DNA of 64,000 bases from Pseudoduganella ginsengisoli. Its GTDB lineage: Bacteria; Pseudomonadota; Gammaproteobacteria; Burkholderiales; Burkholderiaceae_D. Within the stretch, counting starts at the first letter, position 1; each line of letters opens with the position of its first letter. Of this stretch, positions 18,847-26,354 are shown piece after piece. The position numbers and the translations under genes are program-made. Under the pieces are notes generated by a model. The model searched no databases, was not told where the DNA came from, and was given only the letters and a program-made list of their open reading frames with translations. Location: NCBI RefSeq assembly GCF_009720865.1, contig NZ_WNLA01000010.1, forward strand, positions 62,001 to 126,000, read 5' to 3'.

Positions 18847-19038
18847 TTAAGCGTCGTCGGTTTTTTTCGGATCGATTTTTTTCAGCGCCACCTTGGCAGC
18901 CTGGCGCTGAGCCGATTCGGTTTTGACGTGCGGACCCGCTGACCGGTTTTTGGCCAGCGCCGCAATGGGATTGCGGGGTTTCGAGGGCGTGACGCGGAAC
19001 TGCATTTTTTGCCGCGTCGCCAGTGCTTTATTCGCCAT
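18847..19038 (-). CDS. Small basic protein of unknown function, downstream of hslU
   Basis: A 63-residue lysine- and arginine-rich protein without membrane segment or cysteine. It begins 18 bases after the hslU stop on the same strand, with a GAGAGGG ribosome binding site just upstream of its ATG, so it may be the third cistron of the hslV-hslU unit. I do not recognise a family. The strongly basic, alanine-rich make-up could suit a nucleic-acid or ribosome-associated protein, but that is a guess. Confidence 0.6.
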   Translation of the reverse strand: MANKALATRQKMQFRVTPSKPRNPIAALAKNRSAGPHVKTESAQRQAAKVALKKIDPKKTDDA

Positions 19039-19056
19039 GTGCCCTCTCAGATCCGC

Positions 19057-20388
19057 TTACAGCACGTAACGCGACAAATCTTCGTTGACGGCCAGCGCAT
19101 CCAGGCGCGCGTTGACATATGCGGCATCGATGCTCAGGGTCTTTTCCGACGTCTCGGTGGCCGAGTACGAAATTTCTTCCAGCAGCTTTTCCATCACCGT
19201 GTACAAGCGGCGCGCACCGATGTTTTCCGTGCGTTCGTTGACTTGGTAAGAAATTTCCGCCAGCCGCGTAATGCCTTCCGGCGAGAATTGCACGGTAATG
19301 CCTTCTGTCGCCAGCAGTGCTTCATATTGCTTGGTCAGGCAAGCGTCGGTACTGGTCAAAATGCGCTCGAAGTCGGCAATCGACAGCGATTCCAGTTCCA
19401 CGCGGATGGGGAAGCGGCCCTGCAATTCCGGGATCAAGTCGGACGGTTTGGCCAGGTGGAAGGCGCCCGACGCGATAAACAGGATGTGGTCGGTGCGGAT
19501 CATGCCGTACTTGGTGTTGACGGTCGTACCTTCCACCAGCGGCAGCAAGTCGCGCTGCACGCCGGCGCGCGACACATCGGCGCCGCCCACTTCGGAACGG
19601 GACGCGATCTTGTCGATTTCGTCCAGGAACACGATGCCGTTTTGCTCGACGTTCTGGATGGCTTTCTGCTTCATCTCGTCTTCATTGACCAGCTTGGCAG
19701 CCTCTTCATCCAGCAAGATCTTCATGGCTTCCTTGATCTTGACCTTGCGCGACTTCTTGCGGCCCCCGCCGATGCCGGAAAACATCGACTTGATTTGCTC
19801 CGTCATTTCTTCCATGCCGGGCGGCGCCATGATTTCCATCTGCGGCACGCTGTCGGCCAGTTCGATTTCAATTTCCTTGTCGTCCAGCTCGCCCTGGCGC
19901 AGACGCTTGCGGAAGGTCTGGCGTGTCGTGTCGGATTTGTCTTCCTGCGAACTTTGCGCAAAACCGAAGTCGCGCGGCGGCGGCAGCAGGATATCGAGCA
20001 CGCGGTCTTCCGCCGCGTCTTCCGCGCGGGCGCGCACTTTCGCCATTTCCGACTGGCGCGTCTGCTTGACGCCGATGTCGATCAAGTCGCGGATGATGGT
20101 GTCGACATCGCGGCCCACGTAGCCTACTTCCGTGAACTTGGTGGCTTCGACTTTAATGAATGGCGCGTCGGCCAGCTTGGCCAAGCGGCGTGCGATTTCT
20201 GTTTTACCGACACCGGTCGGGCCGATCATCAAGATGTTTTTCGGCGTGATTTCATGGCGCAGGGGCTCGGCCACCTGCTGGCGGCGCCAGCGGTTACGCA
20301 GCGCAATGGCGACGGCGCGCTTGGCCTTGCCCTGGCCGACGACGTGTTTGTCGAGTTCGCCGACGATTTCTTGTGGAGTCATGTTCAT
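19057..20388 (-). CDS. hslU: ATP-dependent protease ATPase subunit HslU
   Basis: A 443-residue AAA+ unfoldase of the usual length. Walker A is [16 protein letters not shown] near residues 56-71, Walker B is [12 protein letters not shown], and the intermediate domain spans about 110-240. The C-terminus ends DLSRYVL, the tail that docks on HslV. Together with HslV it degrades misfolded and regulatory proteins during heat stress. The ATG overlaps the hslV stop by 4 bases, so the pair is translationally coupled, and both follow the heat-shock-type promoter at 21031-21060. Confidence 0.97.
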   Translation of the reverse strand: MNMTPQEIVGELDKHVVGQGKAKRAVAIALRNRWRRQQVAEPLRHEITPKNILMIGPTGVGKTEIARRLAKLADAPFIKVEATKFTEVGYVGRDVDTIIRDLIDIGVKQTRQSEMAKVRARAEDAAEDRVLDILLPPPRDFGFAQSSQEDKSDTTRQTFRKRLRQGELDDKEIEIELADSVPQMEIMAPPGMEEMTEQIKSMFSGIGGGRKKSRKVKIKEAMKILLDEEAAKLVNEDEMKQKAIQNVEQNGIVFLDEIDKIASRSEVGGADVSRAGVQRDLLPLVEGTTVNTKYGMIRTDHILFIASGAFHLAKPSDLIPELQGRFPIRVELESLSIADFERILTSTDACLTKQYEALLATEGITVQFSPEGITRLAEISYQVNERTENIGARRLYTVMEKLLEEISYSATETSEKTLSIDAAYVNARLDALAVNEDLSRYVL

Positions 20389-20933
20389 TGTGCGGTCCCG
20401 TCCAGCGTTTCAATGATGTGCGATAAATTGGTGTAGATGCACAGTTCACCAGCGATGGTCAGCGATTTTTTCACGATGTCGGCCGGGCTCAAGTCCGTGT
20501 TTTCAAACAGGGCCTTGGCAGCCGATTGGGCATATGTGCCGCCCGAACCGATGGCGCCAATGCCGTCTTCCGGTTCCAGCACATCGCCGTTGCCGGTAAT
20601 GACGAGCGTCGATTGCGCGTCGGCAACCAGCAGCATGGCTTCCAGGCGGCGCAGCACGCGATCGGTGCGCCAATCCTTGGCCAGTTCGACCGAGGCGCGC
20701 AGCAAATTACCCTGGTGTTTTTCCAGCTTGGCTTCAAAGCGGTCCAGCAGGGTGAAGGCGTCGGCCGTGCCGCCGGCAAAGCCGCACAAGACTTTGCCCT
20801 GGTACAGCTTGCGCACTTTGCGCGCCGAGCCCTTCATGACGATATTGCCCAGCGTAACCTGGCCATCGCCGCCCAGTGCAACCTGATTGCCGCGGCGCAC
20901 GCTCAGGATAGTGGTGCCGTGAAATTGTTCCAT
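20385..20933 (-). CDS. hslV: ATP-dependent protease peptidase subunit HslV
   Basis: A 182-residue proteasome-like peptidase. The sequence [15 protein letters not shown] shows the catalytic N-terminal threonine, exposed after removal of the first six residues; GDGQVTLG and KVRKLY follow as in the family. Twelve subunits stack as two hexamers beneath HslU. The start at 20933 is fixed by the family; the ATG at 20990 would add 19 unrelated residues. About 90 bases of untranslated leader contain a short hairpin (CCTGACACC/GGTATCAGG with one mismatch) that might stabilise the message; E. coli hslV has a comparable leader hairpin. Confidence 0.97.
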   Translation of the reverse strand: MEQFHGTTILSVRRGNQVALGGDGQVTLGNIVMKGSARKVRKLYQGKVLCGFAGGTADAFTLLDRFEAKLEKHQGNLLRASVELAKDWRTDRVLRRLEAMLLVADAQSTLVITGNGDVLEPEDGIGAIGSGGTYAQSAAKALFENTDLSPADIVKKSLTIAGELCIYTNLSHIIETLDGTAQ

Positions 20934-21030
20934 TCTAGACCTCAATGATGTATTTCCATGTGCCTGATACCTTGGTGTCAGGTACATCAATATGCGCGCG
21001 AAATGACAGTCGATTTGCGCGCCAGCCGCC

Positions 21031-21060
21031 CAAATGGGGTTGATACTGGGAATTGCAAGG
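21031..21060 (-). promoter_or_regulatory. Heat-shock (sigma-32 type) promoter of hslVU
   Basis: Read on the minus strand, CTTGCAA (21053-21059) and CCCCATTTG (21031-21039) are separated by 13 bases. This closely matches the sigma-32 pattern CTTGAAA, 13-16 bases, CCCCATNT. It lies about 100 bases upstream of the hslV start and directs transcription toward it. An AGGTATT/AATACCT palindrome (21058-21075) touches the -35 side and could be an operator or the end of the upstream gene's transcript. Confidence 0.75.
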
Positions 21061-21107
21061 TATTAATCAATACCTGACAGATGCTTGATATAGAGCAAGA
21101 ACGAGAA

Positions 21108-22499
21108 CTAATACTTGTGGGCGAAAATGCGTCCCAATGCAGTGTAGCCCAAGAGCCGCATCAGTGCCGCCACCAGGTGGTTGACTTCGCGGAATTCCAC
21201 GCGGCGTGGGCCGTCCGGCACGTCGATTTGCGTGTCGGGCTCGGCACCCGGGGCGGACGCCGGCGGCGGGCTGGACGCAGGAGCTTGCGCCAGGCCCTGC
21301 AAGTGCGACAGCAACTGGCCGGCGGCAGCAAATCCCATGCGCGCCACATGCGAACAGTCGAAGACGAGGGCGCTGGATTTCCCGGCATAGGCGGTAATGG
21401 CGGCCAGCAGTGGCGCCATGTCGCCATCGATCACAGGCGGCAGCATGAAGCGGTCAGTGGGGATGGCAATGCGCTGCCGTGCCGCTGTCTCCACTTTATA
21501 AGGCGCCGTGAACGAGGGCGGCGAGACTTCGAACGTCACGCAGTAATCCATACTGGTTTCTTCGAATTCCTTTTCCCGGTTCAGTAATTGCAGCAATTCC
21601 AGCAACAGCAGCCAGGTGGACGCGCCATCTTCCTTGCGGCCAACGCACGTGCAGGCGCGCAGCAGCTTGACCAGTTCATCGGCGGCTACCACGATCAATT
21701 CGCGCCTGGCTTTCACCAGTGCCTGCAAATGTTCCAGCAAGACGGCGCAGCCCGCGTCATCGCACGCGGCAATGCGGCTGAAATCCAGGCGCAGCACGGG
21801 GGCGTCGCCGGCCTGCGCACGCCATTGTTGCAGCGGGGCGGCACTGCGCGCATCCAGTGCGGCAGCGAAAATATGCGCTGGTGTGACGCCGCTGTACGCA
21901 GGTTCCGCTTCGGTAGCGGCAGGCTGCATGTCGCGCCACGCCGGCGGCGACGTTTCAAACGTGCTGGCGTAATCAATCGACAAGTTATCGAATGCCTCTT
22001 GCTGTCCGGTGGCTTGATACAGGTCAAACAGCAGCCACCAGGCGGTACGGTCTTGCCGCATGCCTTCAGCAGCCGCTTCGGCAATCGCGCCTGCCAGCAT
22101 GTGGCCTGCGACATCGGCCTGGCCATTGGCGTACAGGATCGCGCTTTCATCGATGACGGGCGCGGTGGCTCCGGCAGGCGCCGGGGCCGGCATTTCATCG
22201 TCGGCCAGCAGCAGCGTCGTGGGGGCGTCCAGCAGCGGCAAGGTGGCGGGATTGTCCGCATCGGCGTCCGGCAGGCGGGGGCGGGGCGGCGGCGCCCACG
22301 CGGGTTCACTGTCGTTGAAGATATCCGCTTCCATCGCCGCTTCGATGGCGTCGATTTTCAGGGCCGTGGCGCGGGCAATGTCGCGCTGCCGTTTGGCTTC
22401 GGCCTGGCGCTGCATTTCACTGTCGGCAGCCAGCCGCGCGGCAGCGTCATCGCTGTCGCTGGCGTCCTTGCCTTTTTTGAACAGTGAAAAGATTCCCAC
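21108..22499 (-). CDS. Protein with duplicated TPR-like plus STAS-like modules
   Basis: A 463-residue cytoplasmic protein of no named family. After a charged helical start and a Pro/Ala-rich linker (about 65-115), two similar modules follow. Each has a TPR-like helix pair ending in the pattern SxDYxxTFExSPP (residues 154-188 and 295-330). Each then has a STAS/MlaB-like strand-helix unit (about 235-280 and 376-403) with LxFDxSxV and LLxHLQxL. STAS domains bind partners in anti-sigma and lipid-transport systems, but no partner gene is adjacent. The neighbour upstream is dksA, behind a terminator, so this gene is probably transcribed alone. Confidence 0.75.
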   Translation of the reverse strand: MGIFSLFKKGKDASDSDDAAARLAADSEMQRQAEAKRQRDIARATALKIDAIEAAMEADIFNDSEPAWAPPPRPRLPDADADNPATLPLLDAPTTLLLADDEMPAPAPAGATAPVIDESAILYANGQADVAGHMLAGAIAEAAAEGMRQDRTAWWLLFDLYQATGQQEAFDNLSIDYASTFETSPPAWRDMQPAATEAEPAYSGVTPAHIFAAALDARSAAPLQQWRAQAGDAPVLRLDFSRIAACDDAGCAVLLEHLQALVKARRELIVVAADELVKLLRACTCVGRKEDGASTWLLLLELLQLLNREKEFEETSMDYCVTFEVSPPSFTAPYKVETAARQRIAIPTDRFMLPPVIDGDMAPLLAAITAYAGKSSALVFDCSHVARMGFAAAGQLLSHLQGLAQAPASSPPPASAPGAEPDTQIDVPDGPRRVEFREVNHLVAALMRLLGYTALGRIFAHKY

Positions 22500-22585
22500 G
22501 GACTCCTCGCTATGTACCCCTCGCTTAGTGCCTGCTAGTGTAGCCCAGGAGCAAGCTTATTCTGTGTCTTGCCGTACGCAGAAAT

Positions 22586-22616
22586 AAAAAAAGCATGCGG
22601 TATGCATGCTTTTTTT
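22586..22616 (-). terminator. Rho-independent terminator after dksA
   Basis: A hairpin with GCATGC on both sides of a 5-base loop is flanked by seven A residues on the left and seven T residues on the right. It can therefore act in both directions. It lies 58 bases past the dksA stop on the minus strand and ahead of the TPR/STAS gene. Confidence 0.85.
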
Positions 22617-22673
22617 GTGAGTCAGCCCCCTTGTCCGGCGCGCAGCCGGCGGGAGCCCTGGCTGTGACAGCGT

Positions 22674-23120
22674 TCAGTCGCCGTACAGCTTTTGCTTCAG
22701 TTCACGGCGCTGCTGCGCTTCCAGCGACAGGGTAGCGGTCGGGCGGGCGATCAGGCGGGGAATGCCGATAGGCTCGCCCGTCTCTTCGCAATAGCCATAC
22801 TCGTTATTGTCGATGGCCACGATGGACTGTTGCACTTTTTTCAGCAGTTTGCGTTCACGGTCACGCGTACGCAATTCCAGTGCATGCTCTTCCTCGATGG
22901 TGGCGCGGTCAGCCGGATCCGGCACCAGCACGGTCTCGCGCAAGTGTTCGGTCGTTTCGCCGGCATTCTTCAGCAACTCTTTCTCCAATGCCTGCAACTT
23001 GGCCTTGAAGAACGCCATTTGTGCCGGGTTCATGTAATCGGCGTCGCTCATCTTCAGAATTTCTTCTTCGGTGAGGATACGTTCTTCGCTGGCGGCAGGG
23101 GTTTTATTAGTTTTAGTCAT
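22674..23120 (-). CDS. dksA: DksA-type RNA polymerase regulator, single-cysteine zinc-finger variant
   Basis: A 148-residue DksA. It has an N-terminal helix, the coiled coil (about 30-105) with VPDPADRAT carrying the two tip aspartates that reach the polymerase active site, and the C-terminal globular domain. Of the four zinc cysteines of E. coli DksA only the first remains (YCEETGEPIG, then TATLSLEAQ), so zinc is not expected to be bound. DksA works with ppGpp to adjust rRNA and amino acid promoters. Proteins of this variant type from other bacteria are functional. The start is the ATG at 23120, preceded by an in-frame GTG. The COG0523 GTPase lies upstream in the same direction. Confidence 0.93.
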   Translation of the reverse strand: MTKTNKTPAASEERILTEEEILKMSDADYMNPAQMAFFKAKLQALEKELLKNAGETTEHLRETVLVPDPADRATIEEEHALELRTRDRERKLLKKVQQSIVAIDNNEYGYCEETGEPIGIPRLIARPTATLSLEAQQRRELKQKLYGD

Positions 23121-23232
23121 CACTTCGCTTACCTTCGATACGACAAGTTTTCAAATTTCAGTTGATGCGGCCTTGCCAACAACTGTACCGGCACGCTAAT
23201 TGCTAACCGGCACCCCACAAAACCCGGTTAGT

Positions 23233-24294
23233 TTATACCAAACATTGTTCCAAACCGCGAACAAATACGTCTTTCGGTAGATTTTTGCCAATAAACACCA
23301 TTTTGCTGCCACGAGTGTCGTTTGCACCCCATTTTGCACCCAGGTCGCTGCCCATAATCTGGTGTACGCCCTGGAACACAACCTTACGATCAGCCCCATC
23401 CATGAACAATACGCCTTTGTAACGTAACATGCGAGGGCCGTACACATTGATTAGTCCACCCAGGAATTCATCCAGTTTGGCGCTATCGAACGGCCGTTCG
23501 CTCTTGAACACAAATGCTGCAATCTCGTCAGTATGGTGCGAATGGTGATGATCGTGCGCATGATTGCAGTGTTCGCCATGTTCATGGTCGTGGCCGCAGT
23601 GTTCATGATCATGGCCGTGGTCGTGATCGTGTTCTTCGGCAGCGAGGAAATCCGGATCGATTTCCAGCTTTTCATTCAAGTTAAAGCCTTTTAAATCCAG
23701 CACTTCCTTGATATCGACCTTGCCGAAATCGGATGTCGTGATGGGCGCACGCGGATTGATGCGCTTAATGCGGGCCGTCAGCGCCGCCACTTCTTCCGGT
23801 TTCACCAGGTCGGTTTTGGACAGCAGCAGCTTGTCGGCAAAACCCACCTGGCGCTGAGCTTCCTCATTGTCGTCCAGCTGTTGCATCGCGTGGCGGGCGT
23901 CAACCACGGTGACGACGGCGTCCAGCATATACGACGCGCCGACTTTTTCATCGACAAAGAACGTTTGCGCGACCGGGCCGGGATTGGCCAGGCCCGTGGT
24001 TTCAATGACCACGCGGTCAAAGGCAATTTCACCGGCTTCCCGTTTCGACGCCAGGCTGTCCAGCGCCACGATCAAATCGCCGCGCACGGTGCAGCAAATA
24101 CAGCCGTTATTCATTTCAACGATTTGCTCTTTGCTGTCCTGCACCAGGATTTCATTGTCGATGTTTTCCTGGCCGAATTCATTTTCAATGACGGCAATTT
24201 TCATGCCGTGGTTTTCTTGCAGGATGCGGTTCAACAGCGTGGTTTTGCCTGCGCCGAGGAAACCCGTGAGGATGGTGGTCGGGATCAGTTTCAT
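23233..24294 (-). CDS. COG0523 (CobW/ZNG1-like) metal-handling GTPase with His-rich loop
   Basis: A 353-residue P-loop GTPase. Walker A is GFLGAGKTTLLNRIL near residue 10. The diagnostic metal site GCICC lies near residue 65, the ETTGLANP and SKTDLV motifs follow, and a CobW C-terminal domain covers about 255-350. Between the domains is a stretch of about 40 residues dominated by His, Asp and Glu (about 215-255), probably a metal buffer. The family moves or inserts zinc, cobalt or iron; the metal is not readable, but zinc is favoured by the histidine tract and by the zinc-independent DksA encoded downstream. No clear Zur box was seen upstream. Confidence 0.9.
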   Translation of the reverse strand: MKLIPTTILTGFLGAGKTTLLNRILQENHGMKIAVIENEFGQENIDNEILVQDSKEQIVEMNNGCICCTVRGDLIVALDSLASKREAGEIAFDRVVIETTGLANPGPVAQTFFVDEKVGASYMLDAVVTVVDARHAMQQLDDNEEAQRQVGFADKLLLSKTDLVKPEEVAALTARIKRINPRAPITTSDFGKVDIKEVLDLKGFNLNEKLEIDPDFLAAEEHDHDHGHDHEHCGHDHEHGEHCNHAHDHHHSHHTDEIAAFVFKSERPFDSAKLDEFLGGLINVYGPRMLRYKGVLFMDGADRKVVFQGVHQIMGSDLGAKWGANDTRGSKMVFIGKNLPKDVFVRGLEQCLV

Positions 24295-24432
24295 GTCGTC
24301 AGCGTGCCGGTAAAGGTTAGGGCCTGCCAGGCGGGCCCGGGAATCGGGGGATTATGCCGGAATTTCACGTACGCGGCCAAATCAGCCGCGATAGCAGGAA
24401 TTGTTTAGCCAACAAGCTCTTGGCGTTGCAAG

Positions 24433-24500
24433 TTCGAAACTTGGGGTCAGGCCCCGAAATGTCGACTTCGAAACTTGGGGCCAGGCCCCGAAATGTCGAC
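24433..24500. repeat. Two tandem 34-bp repeat units with internal hairpin
   Basis: Units at 24433-24466 and 24467-24500 are identical except for one base. Each begins TTCGAAACTTGGGG and ends GCCCCGAAATGTCGAC, and each contains a GGGG(T/C)CAGGCCCC palindrome that forms a tight hairpin. They lie in the gap between the convergent ends... in fact between the start of the COG0523 gene and the stop of xerC, both on the minus strand, so they follow xerC upstream of nothing coding. The GGGGTC...GGCCCC type is common as an intergenic repeat in related bacteria (from memory). The rest of the 229-bp gap shows no gene. Confidence 0.75.
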
Positions 24501-24523
24501 TAGATTTGGACAGGGAGCGGGTT

Positions 24524-25456
24524 TTACTTGACCTTGGCGCGCGGGTGGGCTGTGTCGTACACCTTCGACAGGTGCTGGAAATCCAGCGCCGTATACACCT
24601 GGGTCGACGTGATGCTGGCGTGCCCCAGCATGTCTTGCACAGCGCGCAAGTCGCCAGACGATTGCAGCACGTGCGACGCAAACGAGTGGCGCAGCATGTG
24701 CGGATGTACGTTGGCCGGCGTGCCGGCCTTCAAACCATGGGCTTTCAGCCGCAATTGCACGACGCGGGGGGAAATCCGCGTCCCCCGCGTACTGACGAAC
24801 AGGGCATTGGAGCCATCCGTCGGCGCCGGCCGCAAGGCCAGCCACGCGGCAACGGCGTCGAGCGCGGCGCGCCCCACGGGCACCCGGCGCATCTTGTTGC
24901 CCTTGCCGGTGACGATGACTTCGGCATTGTCCGCTTCCAGCCAGCCCAGCGATCCCTTGCCCGGCGCCGCATCGAGCCCCGCCAGTTCCGACACCCGCAA
25001 GCCGCTGGAATACAGCAATTCAAACATGGCGCGGTTGCAGACTTCGGCCGCTTCCTCACCGGCCGCGGCAGTCCGGGCAGCGGCCGATACCAGGTGCACA
25101 GCGTCGTCCACTGACAACGCTTTCGGCAGCGGCTTGCCCCGTTTCGGCGCGCGCACCCCTTCAACAGGGTTGGCCGCCAGGTGGATTTGCCCGCTCAGCC
25201 ACGTAAAAAAGCCCCGCCAGCCCGACAGTTTGCGGGCGATGGAACGGGGATCGAGGTCTTTGGAATGCAATTGCGCGGCATAGCGCCGCACGTCGAAATG
25301 CGTGAGCGCGGGCCACGCCTTGTCGCCGGACAGGGCGATCAGCTCGGCCAGGTCGCGGCGGTAAGCTGCTACCGTGTGATCCGACAGCATGCGCTGCGTC
25401 TGCAAGTGCGCGAGGTAGGCATCCGCCCACCCGTCCTTGCTGCGCGCGCTGTCCAT
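24524..25456 (-). CDS. xerC: Tyrosine recombinase XerC
   Basis: A 310-residue site-specific recombinase that, with XerD, resolves chromosome dimers at dif during division. The N-terminal SAM-like core-binding domain covers about 8-100 and the catalytic domain about 115-305. The catalytic set is intact: R in SSGLRVSEL, K in GKGNKMRR, HxxR in HMLRHSFASH, H in GHASI and the nucleophilic Y in TQVYT. The upstream DUF484 gene ends 4 bases before its ATG, the conserved DUF484-xerC pairing. The C-terminus (HPRAKVK) fits XerC. Confidence 0.95.
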   Translation of the reverse strand: MDSARSKDGWADAYLAHLQTQRMLSDHTVAAYRRDLAELIALSGDKAWPALTHFDVRRYAAQLHSKDLDPRSIARKLSGWRGFFTWLSGQIHLAANPVEGVRAPKRGKPLPKALSVDDAVHLVSAAARTAAAGEEAAEVCNRAMFELLYSSGLRVSELAGLDAAPGKGSLGWLEADNAEVIVTGKGNKMRRVPVGRAALDAVAAWLALRPAPTDGSNALFVSTRGTRISPRVVQLRLKAHGLKAGTPANVHPHMLRHSFASHVLQSSGDLRAVQDMLGHASITSTQVYTALDFQHLSKVYDTAHPRAKVK

Positions 25457-25460
25457 GGCG

Positions 25461-26132
25461 TTAAGCGAGCAGCGGCTGCAGCGCCGTGGCCGCCGTTTCG
25501 CCGATGTGCACGAGGAAATCCGTGGCCATCAGCGACGTGAAACGCTCGGAATCCGGCGAACCCAGGATCAGCAAACCGAAGGTCGCGGTTTTGGAACCGG
25601 CCTTGCGCAGTGGAATGATGACAGTCGACTGGATCCCTGCCGCATCGTCGAGCCAGCGTACGGCTTCAAAATCGTTATTGCTGCCGCAATAGGGCGCTTG
25701 CAGGCTATTGGCGAAAATGCGGGCGTCATCGGACACATCGCGGGTAAACCAGCCATCGGCAAACGCCGGTGCGGTATTCCACAGGCGCAAAGTCACTTGT
25801 GGCACGTGGAAATTCGATTTCAAGCTGTCGACCAGCACGCGCGGCATGTCGGCATCGTCGCGCACTTGCAGCAGCGCTTGCGTCCAGCCGTGGAAACGGT
25901 TGGCAATGGCGGCGTTTTCATTGGCGTGGCGTACCAGTTCGGACATGCGCAATTCCAGCGCTTTATATTTGTCGCGCATGACTTCCATCTGGCGCTCTTG
26001 CAGCGAGACGGCGCGTCCAGTCAGCGGGCTGGACAGTTTAAATTCCCCCAGCAAACTGGCATGTTCTTCAAAGAAATGCGGATGGTCGGTCAGGTATTGG
26101 GCTACAGCAGCGGAATCCAGGGTGGTGATCAT
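25461..26132 (-). CDS. DUF484 family protein (GAF-like)
   Basis: A 223-residue cytoplasmic protein with an N-terminal helical region (YLTDHPHFFEEHASLLGEF) and a GAF-like domain from about residue 80. This is the DUF484/COG3159 family, found next to xerC in many proteobacteria (yigA in E. coli). The molecular function is unknown. It overlaps nothing and lies 4 bases upstream of xerC. dapF, its usual other neighbour, is here 4.8 kb further upstream beyond the porins. Confidence 0.9.
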   Translation of the reverse strand: MITTLDSAAVAQYLTDHPHFFEEHASLLGEFKLSSPLTGRAVSLQERQMEVMRDKYKALELRMSELVRHANENAAIANRFHGWTQALLQVRDDADMPRVLVDSLKSNFHVPQVTLRLWNTAPAFADGWFTRDVSDDARIFANSLQAPYCGSNNDFEAVRWLDDAAGIQSTVIIPLRKAGSKTATFGLLILGSPDSERFTSLMATDFLVHIGETAATALQPLLA

Positions 26133-26197
26133 CTTCTTACAAGTCGGAAATCTAGGCGAAAGTACATTCTAACCGAGGCGCGCCGTCGAGGCCGATA

Positions 26198-26236
26198 CAA
26201 AAAAAAGCGCTCCGGCATTTTTGAAGCCGGAGCGCC
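26198..26236 (-). terminator. Rho-independent terminator after the first porin gene
   Basis: On the minus strand a perfect 10-bp stem GCGCTCCGGC/GCCGGAGCGC with a 9-base loop is followed by nine T residues. It lies 119 bases past the stop of the porin gene at 26355 and isolates DUF484-xerC from porin transcription. Confidence 0.9.
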
Positions 26237-26354
26237 CGTGAGGCGGCGCACTGCGGGTGGCGGCGCGCCGTTGGGAAGTTGGCGGGATGGAGTTACCCGC
26301 CAGCAGGAAGAAGTTAACAACGGGTGCCGGGCCTTCAGGCCGGGCATCCCCACG

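Noticed and set aside
24295..24380. Zur box upstream of the COG0523 gene
   Set aside because: No GTTATA-N-TATAAC-like palindrome could be found by eye in this gap or upstream of dksA.
24433..24500. CRISPR array
   Set aside because: There are only two units, directly abutting without spacers, and no cas genes are present.
24524..25456. Integrase of a mobile island
   Set aside because: The recombinase follows DUF484 as in the conserved chromosomal cluster and has XerC features; no attachment site or cargo was seen.
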